From Clostridia bacterium (GTDB lineage: Bacteria; Bacillota_A; Clostridia; Oscillospirales; CAG-272), in NCBI GenBank assembly GCA_017501345.1, contig JAFVXC010000008.1:20236-84235 (forward strand): a DNA stretch of 64,000 nucleotides, given 5' to 3'. A program made the position numbers and the translations under genes. Numbering within the stretch: the stretch's first letter is position 1; the number at the start of each line of letters is the position of its first letter. A model generated the notes under the pieces. That model had not been told where the DNA came from, did no database searches, and saw nothing but the letters and a program-made list of their open reading frames with translations. Of the stretch, positions 34,014 to 43,391 are shown in pieces.

Positions 34014-35537
34014 TCACATAAAACGAATGATCTGCTCGTCGTCTGCGTCGAGGATCCGTCTTCTTGCGATACGCTCGCTCACACGCTTTGAAACGACTGC
34101 CTTGAAGCCGAGAAGCTGGATCGTGATCAAAGGTGTCATCGCGACCATTGCGACGATACCGAAGGCGCAGCTCATTACGGCGCTCTCACCCTGAAGCGCA
34201 CAGCAGGCACCTATCGAAAGGGGAAGGATGAAGCCCGAGGTGAGAGGTCCGCTTGCAACTCCGCCCGAGTCAAAGGCGATCGCCGTGTAGAGCCCGGGAA
34301 CGAAGAAGGAGAGACCGAGGGAAACGAGGTATCCGGGGATCACGTAATAGAGAATATTGAAATCAAGAACGATACGGAGCATCGAAAGTCCGATCGAAAT
34401 GCCGACGCCGATCGAGAGGGCGAGCATCATCGATCGGCGGCTGACCGTGCCGTCGGTGATATTTTCAACTTGTTTGTTGAGGACGTGGACTGCGGGCTCG
34501 GCAAGGACGACGACCATCCCAAGCAAGAAGCCAAAGCCGACGAGCACCCACGAGGGACCCGATGCGAGCTCGGTACCGATCTTGTATCCAATCGGCATAA
34601 AGCCTACTGTTACAACGGTGAGGAATATCACGAGTCCTATGAAGGTGTAGAGGATACCGACCGCGATGCGCAGCAGCTTTTTCTTCGGAAGCTTCAGGCA
34701 GAAGATCTGCAGGACGATGAAAAAGGCAACGATGAGACCGAGTGCGATTGAGACCTCCTTCAGCGTATGTAATAGCGTTTCGAGTACGGAAAGCGCTGTG
34801 ATGTTGGTCGTGTAGTCGGGGGCGGTATAGTCGATGCTACCCGTCACGCCCACGCCGAGCAGCATCACGGCGAGGATCGGGCCGATCGAGCACATCGAGA
34901 TGAGACCGAAGCTGTTTTCACTTGAATCCTTGCCGCCGAGGGCGGATGCGATGCCGACGCCGAGTGCCATAATGAAGGGGACGGTGATCGGTCCCGTTGT
35001 CACTCCGCCCGAATCAAAGGCGAGCGCGAGGAAAGCACCGTTTCCGCGAAGCAGAAGGAGTGCCGAGAGGGCGAAGAGGATCATATAAAAGTACAGAAGC
35101 ATCGAAGAGAGGTGCTTCTTAAAGACGATCTTCAGCACCGAAAGGAGCAGGAAGAGGCCTACGCCGACACCGACCGCGAGGATCAGGCTCGTGCCGTTCA
35201 TCACCTTAGAGACCTGTGCGGCGAGCACCGAGAGATCGGGCTCTGCCACTGTGATAAGCAGTCCCATCAGAAAGGCAACTGTGACGAGGAGTTTCATATT
35301 CCCCGAGCGGGTTAGTCCCGATCCGATCTGCTCGCCCATCGGCGTCATTGCGATATCCGCACCGAGGTTGAACATTCCGATGCCGATGATGAGGAGGATC
35401 GAGGATACGATAAAAACGCCCATTTCGGTTGCAGAGAGGCTGATGAGCGGGGTAAAGCTCAGCACGATCACGATCAGCGAGACGGGAAGGACCGACGTGA
35501 GTGCTTCTTCAAATTTTTTCAAAAGGCTATGTAGCAA
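34014..35537 (-). CDS. DUF1538 integral membrane protein, putative transporter
   Basis: A 507-aa protein with about 12-14 hydrophobic spans made of two homologous halves. Each half carries the signature AFDSGGV, first followed by TTGPITVPFIMALG (about residue 175) and then by ASGPLTSGFILPLS (about residue 425). Each also has an AEP motif (VAEPDLSVLAAQV and LAEPAVHVLNKQV). This inverted or tandem repeat layout is typical of secondary transporters. The DUF1538 substrate is unknown. It is followed by two PII-like genes, a context that argues for nucleotide-controlled transport. Confidence 0.85.
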   Translation of the reverse strand: MLHSLLKKFEEALTSVLPVSLIVIVLSFTPLISLSATEMGVFIVSSILLIIGIGMFNLGADIAMTPMGEQIGSGLTRSGNMKLLVTVAFLMGLLITVAEPDLSVLAAQVSKVMNGTSLILAVGVGVGLFLLLSVLKIVFKKHLSSMLLYFYMILFALSALLLLRGNGAFLALAFDSGGVTTGPITVPFIMALGVGIASALGGKDSSENSFGLISMCSIGPILAVMLLGVGVTGSIDYTAPDYTTNITALSVLETLLHTLKEVSIALGLIVAFFIVLQIFCLKLPKKKLLRIAVGILYTFIGLVIFLTVVTVGFMPIGYKIGTELASGPSWVLVGFGFLLGMVVVLAEPAVHVLNKQVENITDGTVSRRSMMLALSIGVGISIGLSMLRIVLDFNILYYVIPGYLVSLGLSFFVPGLYTAIAFDSGGVASGPLTSGFILPLSIGACCALQGESAVMSCAFGIVAMVAMTPLITIQLLGFKAVVSKRVSERIARRRILDADDEQIIRFM

Positions 35538-35557
35538 GTGAGGACGCTCCTTATCGG

Positions 35558-36064
35558 TTATTTGTCGGAGGACTCGGAGAGCTTACGGAGAAGCTCCTTC
35601 TCGTCGTTTGAGAGTCCTCCCTTGTGTCGAAGGGAGAGAAGGGCGGTATAGTTGCGTGCGCCCGGCAGGATGCGAAGGGTGGTCTTGTTTTTTACGTAGA
35701 CGAGGATCGCGCTTCGCTTCTCCTTCGGACTCTGGAATCTCCACGACACGTCTGTGTAGGTGTAGATCGCTTCCTTTGACGAGAGCTTACGGATCGCGAT
35801 CCTTCCGTTTCCGATCAGCATTCGGGTGACAAGCGCATCTACAAAATAGACGATGGGGATAAAGGAAACGATGAAGAGGATGAGAGCGGAAACGGCGTAC
35901 TGCCGGATCGGCTGTATGAGCAGCATAAGGATCCCTCCTGCGACGAAAAGCAGGGAGATGATCGGATAAAGACAGACGCGGAAAACCGAGCATTTCGACA
36001 CGGAAACGGCACCCTTGAGCGTTTTCGACGCGGATTCCTCGATCTCGGTATAACGGAACAGCAT
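35558..36064 (-). CDS. Membrane protein with PH-like C-terminal domain
   Basis: A 168-aa protein with two membrane spans (LYPIISLLFVAGGILMLLI and AVSALILFIVSFIPIVYFV, about residues 32-75). A C-terminal beta-rich domain (ALVTRMLIGNGRIAIRKL, SAILVYVKNKTTLRILPG) resembles bacterial PH/YdbS-type modules. The start at 36064 is chosen for the AGGAG SD 7 bases upstream and a promoter just beyond it. A longer frame would start upstream of that promoter. It is first in the operon with DUF1538 and the PII-like genes, 20 bases from DUF1538. Function unknown. Confidence 0.72.
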   Translation of the reverse strand: MLFRYTEIEESASKTLKGAVSVSKCSVFRVCLYPIISLLFVAGGILMLLIQPIRQYAVSALILFIVSFIPIVYFVDALVTRMLIGNGRIAIRKLSSKEAIYTYTDVSWRFQSPKEKRSAILVYVKNKTTLRILPGARNYTALLSLRHKGGLSNDEKELLRKLSESSDK

Positions 36065-36095
36065 AATCAAACTCCTGAAAATAATATACAAATAA

Positions 36096-36124
36096 AGTAT
36101 ACCATATACGTGTGGAAAAGTCAA
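36096..36124 (-). promoter_or_regulatory. Promoter of the DUF1538-PII operon
   Basis: On the minus strand: TTGACT (36119-36124), 17-base spacer, TATACT (36096-36101). Confidence 0.82.
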
Positions 36125-36249
36125 GGAGGATTTGCGTTCGGGTAGGTGATTTTCGGCCTTCTTATGGTAGGATTTCCCCCCATAATTCGGCATAAGAACA
36201 GCCTGCCGCGCATACGATGTACAAAAACGAAGTCGGGAGGGCTTTTATT

Positions 36250-36735
36250 ATGTTTGTTTATTCCTTTCGGGCGAGCACGGCGAAGTTTTTTGCCGTCGTT
36301 GCGCTTGCACTTACCACACTCGTCTTGCTGATCGTATTCGTGCCGACCTATGCGGCGACAACGGAGGACGGAACGGTTGCGGGGGAGGTGGCGTACAATT
36401 ACACGAAGATCAAAAGCGATGCCGATCGAAGAAGCTTCCTTGCACAGTTCGGGTGGGAGACCGCTGAAGGTGTCATCGCGGAGTGTGAGGTGACCATTCC
36501 ATCGGATTTCGACAAGGTGTTTGCTGCGTACAACGAGATTCAGAAGGAGCAGGGCTTCGATCTCTCAAAGTACAAAAAGAAGACCGTAATGCGCTATACC
36601 TACGAGATCACGAACTACGAGGGGTACGAGGGGACGGTCTATGTGAATCTGCTCCTTTACCGCAACCGTGTGATCGGCGGTGACATTTGCTCTGCGGACG
36701 TCAGCGGCTTCATTTGCGGGCTTGAGGGAAAATGA
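36250..36735 (+). CDS. DUF4830-type membrane-anchored protein
   Basis: A 161-aa protein with one N-terminal span (FFAVVALALTTLVLLIVFVP). An extracellular domain of the DUF4830 type follows (RSFLAQFGWETAEG, EVTIPSDFDKVFAAYNEIQKEQGFDLSKYKKKTVMRYTYEI). The ATG at 36250 follows GGAGGG at 8 bases; an upstream start would add 11 residues. DUF4830 proteins are common in Clostridia and have no assigned function. A repeated-family terminator follows. Confidence 0.78.
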   Translation: MFVYSFRASTAKFFAVVALALTTLVLLIVFVPTYAATTEDGTVAGEVAYNYTKIKSDADRRSFLAQFGWETAEGVIAECEVTIPSDFDKVFAAYNEIQKEQGFDLSKYKKKTVMRYTYEITNYEGYEGTVYVNLLLYRNRVIGGDICSADVSGFICGLEGK

Positions 36736-36744
36736 TCTGCGGTA

Positions 36745-36780
36745 GGAGCTGTCTCACCTTAGTGAGACAGCTCCATATTT
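36745..36780 (+). terminator. Repeated-family terminator
   Basis: A perfect 13-bp stem GGAGCTGTCTCAC (36745-36757) / GTGAGACAGCTCC (36762-36774), loop CTTA, then ATATTTT. Confidence 0.85.
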
Positions 36781-36810
36781 TCGTGTATCACCGTATTTTT
36801 GGAAAAGCGA

Positions 36811-36839
36811 TTGACAACCTCGTAAGAATGGTGTATAAT
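36811..36839 (+). promoter_or_regulatory. Promoter for the SGNH lipoprotein
   Basis: TTGACA (36811-36816), 17-base spacer, TATAAT (36834-36839), 45 bases before the ATG. Confidence 0.9.
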
Positions 36840-36884
36840 GAAAGGTAAATCCCGGATGGATCGAAGCAAACGGAGGCTTAAGAG

Positions 36885-37928
36885 ATGAAAAGGATTACGG
36901 CGCTGTCTTTGGCTTTTCTGATTTGTCTCTGCGCCTTCAGTGCGTGCGACGATGCCTTGGGAATCGATTCGACCGAGGAAAGTGCATTTTCCCCTGAGGT
37001 GGATACCACGGACAGAGCAGAGGGTTCTTCGGGAATGGGATCCGAGGACACAGGATCGGAGGCGCCCGGAGCAGGGCACGCTCTTAACGGAAAAAAGATC
37101 ATTTTTATCGGAAATTCGCACAGCTATTACGGAAAGGCTCTTCTTGATAAGGGCGTAACGGAGCATACGCAGGCGGCGCGGAGCAACGACGAGGGCTATT
37201 TTTATCAGCTTTGCCGATCGAATGGCGCTGCGGTATCGGTGACGAATTGGAGCTTCGGAAATCACGGCTTTACCGATCTATTTAAGATGTGTGAAGCAGA
37301 CCGTGGCTGTAACGGTGTGGACCATCTCGGCTATCTTGAGGACCGTTCCTTTGATTACGTCGTGATGCAGTACGAAACCGGATCGGACGAGGGATTTCTT
37401 GAGAATTGCCGAATGGTAATGGACGTTTTTAAGGCGGCAAATGAAAGCGTGAAATTTGTTTTCCACGTTCAGAGAAGAGCGCACGAGCTTAATTGCTTGT
37501 GGCTTTCCGAGCTGAAGGTGCTTGAAGATATGGGCGTTACCGTAGTGGATTGGGGCGGCCTTGTGGACGGTCTCATCAGCGGAGAGATCACCGTGCCGGG
37601 CGCCGAGCAGACGTACGATCAAAACAGCTTCATCGTCTGCAAGAGCGCAGACGACGGGTATCACCCCAATATGCTGACGGGCTACATCACTGCGCTGTCG
37701 ATCTACTGTGCGATCACGGGTGAAAGCGCGGTCGGGCAGGAGTATTCCTTCTGCGGGGACGTACGGCTCAATAAAGAGTTTAATGTGATGAATTTCATCT
37801 GCAAATATTACACATACGACGGGGCGACGACGAATTTCGACGCGATCCTCGATTCCGAGACCGATATGCGCGGCATACAACAGCTGATCGATGCGTATCT
37901 TGCGGAAGGATCATATCGGAATTACTGA
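36885..37928 (+). CDS. Lipoprotein with SGNH-hydrolase-like domain
   Basis: A 347-aa protein with a signal peptide and lipobox FSAC (Cys21), then an acidic Ser/Glu/Gly linker to about residue 62. The SGNH-type domain shows block I GNSHS (nucleophile candidate Ser78) and block V DGYHPN with the catalytic Asp257/His260 pair. NWSFGNHG may supply the oxyanion Gly/Asn. Relatives deacylate or demodify polysaccharides, or act as surface esterases. The substrate is unknown. It is monocistronic with its own promoter. Confidence 0.82.
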   Translation: MKRITALSLAFLICLCAFSACDDALGIDSTEESAFSPEVDTTDRAEGSSGMGSEDTGSEAPGAGHALNGKKIIFIGNSHSYYGKALLDKGVTEHTQAARSNDEGYFYQLCRSNGAAVSVTNWSFGNHGFTDLFKMCEADRGCNGVDHLGYLEDRSFDYVVMQYETGSDEGFLENCRMVMDVFKAANESVKFVFHVQRRAHELNCLWLSELKVLEDMGVTVVDWGGLVDGLISGEITVPGAEQTYDQNSFIVCKSADDGYHPNMLTGYITALSIYCAITGESAVGQEYSFCGDVRLNKEFNVMNFICKYYTYDGATTNFDAILDSETDMRGIQQLIDAYLAEGSYRNY

Positions 37929-37960
37929 GAAGCCTTAGCGGTATATCAAAAAAATAACAG

Positions 37961-37990
37961 GCTCGCAAGACTGATCCGTCATTTGCGAGC
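37961..37990 (+). other. Hairpin upstream of proB
   Basis: GCTCGCAA (37961-37968) pairs with TTGCGAGC (37983-37990) across a 14-base loop. No T-tract follows, so it is not a clear terminator. It lies about 50 bases before proB, where no convincing promoter was found. Confidence 0.4.
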
Positions 37991-38042
37991 ACACTGTAAA
38001 AATATCGAGTTATATTCGGCTCGGCCGAAAGGAAGTACATTT

Positions 38043-38810
38043 ATGAAAGTGGTAATTAAGGTAGGAACGTCAACTCTGGCACACGCAACGGGGCGGCTCA
38101 ACATCCGCCGCACGAATGCGCTTTGTCGTGTCATCAGCGATCTCAAGAACGAGGGACACGAGGTGATCCTCGTCTCGTCGGGCGCGATCGGTATGGGTGT
38201 CGGGAAGCTCGGACTTCTCGAGAAGCCGACCGACATCCCGACAAAGCAGGCGGCTGCCGCTGTCGGTCAGTGTGAACTGATGTACGTTTACGATAATCTT
38301 TTCACCGAATATAACCATACCGTGGCACAGATCCTGCTCACGGGCTCGGATTTTTCCTCGGAGGAGCGGCACGAGAATTTCAGCAATACGATGAAGCGGC
38401 TTCTGGAGCTTCGCGTGCTTCCGATCATCAATGAAAATGATACGATCGCCACGGAGGAGATCAAGGTCGGCGACAACGACACCCTGTCTGCACTTGTCGC
38501 GGTCAGCGTGGGTGCAGAGCTGCTCATTATTCTGTCGGACGTCGAGGGGCTTTATTCGGCAGATCCGAGAAAGGATGCAGATGCGAAGCTGATCGAGGAG
38601 GTCCACGGCGTAACCGATGAGATCCTCGCGCTCGCGGGCGGGGAGGGATCTCTGCTCGGCACGGGCGGTATGCGGACAAAGCTCCGTGCGGCACAGATCT
38701 GTAACGCGGAAAAGTGCGATCTCGTGATCGCAAACGGCGAGGACCCCGAGTGTCTTTACGACATCATCGGCGGCAAGAGAACGGGGTATACGCGGTTTTA
38801 TGCCGACTGA
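38043..38810 (+). CDS. proB: Glutamate 5-kinase, PUA-less
   Basis: ProB (255 aa) phosphorylates glutamate, the first step of proline synthesis. [48 protein letters not shown] and [12 protein letters not shown] are the amino-acid-kinase signatures. The C-terminal PUA domain of the E. coli enzyme is absent, as in many Clostridia. The ATG at 38043 follows GAAAGGAAG. proA and proC follow on the same strand. Confidence 0.96.
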   Translation: MKVVIKVGTSTLAHATGRLNIRRTNALCRVISDLKNEGHEVILVSSGAIGMGVGKLGLLEKPTDIPTKQAAAAVGQCELMYVYDNLFTEYNHTVAQILLTGSDFSSEERHENFSNTMKRLLELRVLPIINENDTIATEEIKVGDNDTLSALVAVSVGAELLIILSDVEGLYSADPRKDADAKLIEEVHGVTDEILALAGGEGSLLGTGGMRTKLRAAQICNAEKCDLVIANGEDPECLYDIIGGKRTGYTRFYAD

Positions 38811-38877
38811 GCGGAACGAGTCGCATACGTACGGGAACGGAGTGTCCCGAAAGAAAGCAAAAAGGAAGTTATTATAT

Positions 38878-40137
38878 ATGAATACGACACAGGAAATATT
38901 GGAGCGGGCAAAAAAGGCGGCCCCCGAATTGATGCTGCTCGGCGCGGACGTCCGCAACGCGGCACTGCTGAAAATGGCGGATGCACTCGAAGCGAATGCA
39001 GAGCGCATTCTTGCGGCAAACGCGCTTGACGTCGAAGCGGCACGCGAAACGATCGGAGATGTGATGGTTGACCGTCTTCGACTTGATGAAAAGCGCATCG
39101 CGGGGATGGCAAACGGCATTCGTGAGGTCGCGGCGCTTCCGGATCCGCTCGGCGGCGTGATCGAGTCAGGCGTTCTCCCGAACGGACTTGAGATCCGCAA
39201 GGTGCGCGTTCCGCTCGGCGTGATCGGTATCATTTACGAGAGCCGTCCGAACGTGACGTCGGATGCAGGCGTGCTTTGCTTCAAGAGCGGAAACGTCTGC
39301 GTTTTGCGCGGCGGCAAGGAGGCGTACCGCACGTCCTTCGAGATCGTCTCGGTGCTTCGGGAGACACTCAAAGAGTGCGGCCTCAATGAGAATTTTATCA
39401 ATATGGTCGAGGACGTATCGCGCCAAAGCGCGACCGACCTGATGACGGCGGTCGGGTATGTGGATGCTCTGATCCCGCGCGGCGGCGCGGGACTGATTCG
39501 CGCCTGCGTTGAAAATGCGCGCGTTCCCTGCATTCAGACGGGAACGGGCATCTGTCATATTTACGTGGATGCGTCTGCCGATCTTGACAAGGCGCTCGAT
39601 ATTCTCGAAAACGCGAAAACCAGCCGTCCGTCGGTTTGCAACGCCGCAGAGGTCTGTCTCGTTCACGAATCGGTCGCGGAGGAGCTGCTGCCGCGTGTGA
39701 AGAAGCGTCTCGCGGACGACCGCAGAGAGAAGGGGCTTCCCCCCGTCGAATTCCGCTGTGACAACAAAGCACACGCAGTAATGGGCGGAGCTTTGGCAGG
39801 CGAACACGATTTTGATACCGAATTCCTCGATTATATTCTCGCCGTAAAGGTCGTGAAGGACGTAGACGAGGCGATTCTGCACATTGGTGCGCATTCGACG
39901 CATCACAGCGACTGCATCGTTTCGCGGTGTGACGCGGCGATCGACAAATTCACCCGCGCCGTTGATTCGGCGGCGGTATACGTCAACGCCTCGACGCGCT
40001 TCACCGACGGCGGTGAGTTCGGCAAGGGCTGTGAGATCGGCATTTCTACGCAAAAGCTTCACGCCCGCGGTCCGATGGGACTCACAGAGCTCTGCTCGTA
40101 CAAATATATTGTTACGGGTGACGGTCAGGTGCGCTGA
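38878..40137 (+). CDS. proA: Gamma-glutamyl phosphate reductase
   Basis: ProA (419 aa) reduces glutamyl-5-phosphate to the semialdehyde with NADPH. The aldehyde-dehydrogenase fold is shown by [27 protein letters not shown], and the catalytic Cys in [15 protein letters not shown]. The C-terminal [31 protein letters not shown] segment is canonical. The ATG at 38878 has an AAAAGGAAG SD. The 67-base gap after proB has no promoter. Confidence 0.97.
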   Translation: MNTTQEILERAKKAAPELMLLGADVRNAALLKMADALEANAERILAANALDVEAARETIGDVMVDRLRLDEKRIAGMANGIREVAALPDPLGGVIESGVLPNGLEIRKVRVPLGVIGIIYESRPNVTSDAGVLCFKSGNVCVLRGGKEAYRTSFEIVSVLRETLKECGLNENFINMVEDVSRQSATDLMTAVGYVDALIPRGGAGLIRACVENARVPCIQTGTGICHIYVDASADLDKALDILENAKTSRPSVCNAAEVCLVHESVAEELLPRVKKRLADDRREKGLPPVEFRCDNKAHAVMGGALAGEHDFDTEFLDYILAVKVVKDVDEAILHIGAHSTHHSDCIVSRCDAAIDKFTRAVDSAAVYVNASTRFTDGGEFGKGCEIGISTQKLHARGPMGLTELCSYKYIVTGDGQVR

Positions 40138-40185
40138 AGACCTGTGGCGTGCTTCCGTAAAAACATAAGGGAAGGGAAAACTGTT

Positions 40186-40983
40186 ATGAAATATACGCTT
40201 GGATTTATCGGTTGCGGCAATATGGGCGGTGCGCTTGCCCGCGCGGCTGCAAAAACGTTGCAGGGCGCACAGATCGCCGTATGTGACCGTGATGAAACGA
40301 AAACTGAGGCACTGAAGTCGGAATGCGGTGTCGTGCCGACCTCGGCGCGCGACATCGCGGAGAATGCCGCGTTCGTCGTGCTTGGACTCAAGCCGCAGTA
40401 TATGGAGAGCGGTATCGCGGAATTTGCGGACGTGCTCTCTCGGCGCAAGGGTGTGACCGTCGTTACGATGGCGGCAGGGCTCTCGGTCGCGGCGATCCGC
40501 TCCTATATCGGTGCAGAGCTTCCCGTGATCCGTATTATGCCGAATACGTCGGTTGCGGTCGGACAAGGGATGATCCTTTACACCGTTGACGAGGTCGGGG
40601 CGGACGAGGAAAGCGTCTTCCTCGGAGCGTTTGCGGCGGCAGGACGGTTTGACCGCATTCCCGAGACTCTGATCGATGCGGGAAGCGCGCTCTCGGGCTG
40701 CGGCCCTGCGTTCGTATATCTCTTTGCCGAGGCACTTGCCGACGGCGCGGTCGAATGTGGTGTTCCGCGCGATAAGGCGGCGATCTATGCGGCACAGACC
40801 CTTCTCGGAGCGGCAGAAATGCTACTCGAGTACGGACATCCCGGGGATCTCAAGGATGCTGTGTGCAGTCCGGGCGGGACGACGATCGCAGGTGTGCACG
40901 CCCTCGAAAGGGGCGGTATGCGAAACGCTGCGATGGATGCCGTGCTGTCTGCGTACAAGCGGACGCTTGAACTCAAAAAATAA
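40186..40983 (+). CDS. proC: Pyrroline-5-carboxylate reductase
   Basis: ProC (265 aa) makes proline from pyrroline-5-carboxylate. The Rossmann start LGFIGCGNMGGALARA, IRIMPNTSVAVGQGM, the SGCGPAFVYLFAEALADGAV dimer helix and SPGGTTIAGVHALE are diagnostic. With proB and proA this completes the glutamate-to-proline route in one operon. SD AAGGGAAGGG precedes the ATG. Confidence 0.97.
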   Translation: MKYTLGFIGCGNMGGALARAAAKTLQGAQIAVCDRDETKTEALKSECGVVPTSARDIAENAAFVVLGLKPQYMESGIAEFADVLSRRKGVTVVTMAAGLSVAAIRSYIGAELPVIRIMPNTSVAVGQGMILYTVDEVGADEESVFLGAFAAAGRFDRIPETLIDAGSALSGCGPAFVYLFAEALADGAVECGVPRDKAAIYAAQTLLGAAEMLLEYGHPGDLKDAVCSPGGTTIAGVHALERGGMRNAAMDAVLSAYKRTLELKK

Positions 40984-41034
40984 CCGGACACGGATTTCCG
41001 TAATTACATTCAGACGTTAAAACAGGAGACAACT

Positions 41035-41952
41035 ATGAAGATAAAAAATGGATTCGGAGGAGCGCAGGCGACGATGCTCTCGGAGCGAGATCTGCTCGAG
41101 CGCAGATACAATTCGGCACGTGGGGATATCCTGCTCGTGCTCCTGCTTACGATGCTCAATCTCGGATTACTGCTTTTTGATTCCGACACCTATTTTCTCT
41201 TTTCCGCATTTCTGCCGTATTTTGCTGTCTTAATGGGCAAGCTTCTGTGCGGGATGATGCCCGACGATTACTACACGGATGGACTTGAAGATCTTGAACC
41301 GATAGATTCTTCCTTCTTTGTAGTTATGCTGATTTTCGCTCTCGTCGGTACGGCGCTGTATTTTATCAGCTGGCTCTTGTCCAAAAAGCATAGGATCGGT
41401 TGGATGATCTTTGCTTTGGTCATTTTTTCCATTGATACGATTCTGTTTTTGCTTCTCAGCTTCTCCTTGGAGGCAATTATTGATCTGATCTTCCACGTAT
41501 GGTTCATCATTGCGCTTGCGCGCGGCATTCACGCGCATTATAAGCTGAAGAAGTTGTCGGGGGAGGCTCCGATCCCGGAAGAGGAGATGACCCTTGATCC
41601 CGATGCGCCTCCGACAGAGGGTGAATACGCTCCCTCCGATTCTCCTGCTGCATCCTTTGCTGAAACGAATGCGGATGCGGAGGTCCTCTATCCTGCCGAT
41701 ATGTCGGTCAAGCACAGGGTTTTGCTGGAGGCAAATGCGTTCGGACATAGTATCTGTTACAGACGCGTGAAGCGCAGAAACGAGCTGGTCATCGACGGCA
41801 ACGTGTATCACGTGTACGAGGCTGTGATCGAACAGCAGCACGAGCTCAGAGCGATCCTTGACGGACATACGATCTGCGCGGGATATAACGGAACACACAG
41901 CTACATCGCGGTGGACGGCGAGATATTTGAAAAGAAGATCCGACTTATATAG
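41035..41952 (+). CDS. Hypothetical membrane protein
   Basis: A 305-aa protein of unknown family. The N-terminal half has about four to five membrane spans (ILLVLLLTMLNLGLLLF, FLFSAFLPYFAVLMGKLL, FFVVMLIFALVGTALYF, then two within about residues 120-165). A Pro/Glu-rich acidic linker (about 178-215) follows, then a cytoplasmic or external C-terminal domain with RRVKRRNELVIDGNVYHVYE. It lies 51 bases after proC and may be co-transcribed, though no functional link is evident. SD ACAGGAGA supports the start. Confidence 0.7.
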   Translation: MKIKNGFGGAQATMLSERDLLERRYNSARGDILLVLLLTMLNLGLLLFDSDTYFLFSAFLPYFAVLMGKLLCGMMPDDYYTDGLEDLEPIDSSFFVVMLIFALVGTALYFISWLLSKKHRIGWMIFALVIFSIDTILFLLLSFSLEAIIDLIFHVWFIIALARGIHAHYKLKKLSGEAPIPEEEMTLDPDAPPTEGEYAPSDSPAASFAETNADAEVLYPADMSVKHRVLLEANAFGHSICYRRVKRRNELVIDGNVYHVYEAVIEQQHELRAILDGHTICAGYNGTHSYIAVDGEIFEKKIRLI

Positions 41953-41970
41953 TCGGTGTCGGGAGCATAT

Positions 41971-42006
41971 AAAAATGGGGCTGCCTCTTTGAGACAGCCC
42001 CATTTT
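41971..42006. terminator. Bidirectional terminator, shortened repeat family
   Basis: AAAATGGGGCTG (41972-41983) pairs with CAGCCCCATTTT (41995-42006). CTC/GAG continues inside after one C/A mismatch, with a 3-base loop. A/T flanks on both sides fit use by both convergent genes. Confidence 0.85.
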
Positions 42007-42008
42007 CG

Positions 42009-43391
42009 TTATTTCTTTCGTTTCCTGAAGATCAGGCTTCTGAACAGGATGACGTTCAGAACGATGAAGAAGAGGATCACAATAAGCAGTGTCAGAACGG
42101 TTTGCTTCGGCGCGAGGGTCGCGAGGAACATCAGCGGGAAGCCGAACACGATCGCGGGGAAGTTCTGGTACACCATATTGTCCGATGCAGGGGTCTTGAA
42201 GTCGCCGTCGACCTCGCGGAGAAGGATGATACCCGTGCTTGCCGTACCCGTCAGCATACCGTACATCATAAGGAATTGCTCCTCTGCGTATTCGGGAAAG
42301 AGGGTCTTTGCTACGATGCGGTTGTACACGTAGGTAACGATCGCACCCACGACGCCGAGGATCAGCATAATGCCCCAGTAGCGCTCGAGATAATCGAGAC
42401 GGATCGCCGCGATTCCCGCAACGACCATAATGTCAAAGAAGAAATTGCTTGCTCTCGTAAGGAGAAAATTGTTCGTATATTCCTTTTTGACGATCGATTT
42501 CTTTTGCAGGAATTTCAGTACGGCCTTCAGAAGCGTTGCGGAAAGGACGCCGAGGAGAAAGTTGAAGCCGTATATGACGGCGCGCATACCGGGAAGGAGG
42601 CTTCCGAGCGCGTACATCAAGAGATACGACAGAAGGTAGGCAAACGCGATCAGGGCGATCTGGATCGTCATTTTGTCGATGCTTTCCTGCATCGGGATCT
42701 CGTTCTGCGCCTCGATCTCCTCGGCTCTGATTCCCTTTTCCTCGGTAGAGGCAAGCTTCAGCTTGTTTCTGCGCCTCATAATGTTCATATGAAGCACGCC
42801 GCCGATGCTTGCAGACAGGAAGCCGAGTGCCGCGATCGTGAGACCGAAGCTCTTGCCGCCTGCAAAGCCGAATTCGGTTTCGTAGATATTGCCGTAATTC
42901 ATCGCCTGGCCCGTGCCTTGGCCGTAGCCGAAGGGAAGGAGCATACCCGCAGATGGGAAAAAGCCGGTGACAACAAGTGCCGCGATCATTGTGATTACTA
43001 GACCGAATATACCCTGAATGAGATAGGTCGAAACCGTTGTTACGCCCGTGTTGAAGATCTCGGTCGTGCGCTTTTTCGAAAGCTTGCCGCCCGAGGTCTT
43101 GAGAGAGGAGGCGATGAAGCCGAGCGCGAGGGTGTGATAGGTCAGGATCTCGAGATTCGTCGTGCCGTTTCCTCCGAATGCCGCCGTTTCAAAGAACACG
43201 TCTCCCGTGATCGCCTTGTATACGCCTGCGATCACGAGCAGAAGGAGCCCGCCGATGACCGAGGTCGGGATCAGCGACTTTCTGAGGAAGGGGATCGATT
43301 TTCTGAGTATGTTTCCTGCGAGAAGGCTGGCGAGCAGTACCGCAAAGAGGGTAATGCTGCCCCAGACCTTAAAGTCCCAAAAATTTTCCAT
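42009..43391 (-). CDS. GltS-like sodium-coupled carboxylate/glutamate carrier
   Basis: A 460-aa membrane protein with about 11-12 spans in two halves, similar in layout to GltS sodium/glutamate symporters. RKSLIPTSVIGGLL, PFGYGQGTGQAMNYGNIYE (compare the GHGT loop of GltS) and the second-half MYGMLTGTASTGIILLRE are the family-like reentrant motifs. Substrate is uncertain. It overlaps the acyltransferase gene by 23 bases on the same strand and has a GGAG SD inside that gene. Confidence 0.82.
   Translation of the reverse strand: MENFWDFKVWGSITLFAVLLASLLAGNILRKSIPFLRKSLIPTSVIGGLLLLVIAGVYKAITGDVFFETAAFGGNGTTNLEILTYHTLALGFIASSLKTSGGKLSKKRTTEIFNTGVTTVSTYLIQGIFGLVITMIAALVVTGFFPSAGMLLPFGYGQGTGQAMNYGNIYETEFGFAGGKSFGLTIAALGFLSASIGGVLHMNIMRRRNKLKLASTEEKGIRAEEIEAQNEIPMQESIDKMTIQIALIAFAYLLSYLLMYALGSLLPGMRAVIYGFNFLLGVLSATLLKAVLKFLQKKSIVKKEYTNNFLLTRASNFFFDIMVVAGIAAIRLDYLERYWGIMLILGVVGAIVTYVYNRIVAKTLFPEYAEEQFLMMYGMLTGTASTGIILLREVDGDFKTPASDNMVYQNFPAIVFGFPLMFLATLAPKQTVLTLLIVILFFIVLNVILFRSLIFRKRKK

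Noticed and set aside
34357..35541. Plus-strand frames opposite DUF1538
   Set aside because: Shadows of a hydrophobic membrane protein gene. No start signal and no domain.
38070..40566. Minus-strand frames opposite proB, proA and proC
   Set aside because: Antisense to well-recognised enzymes, with no SD or conserved domain.
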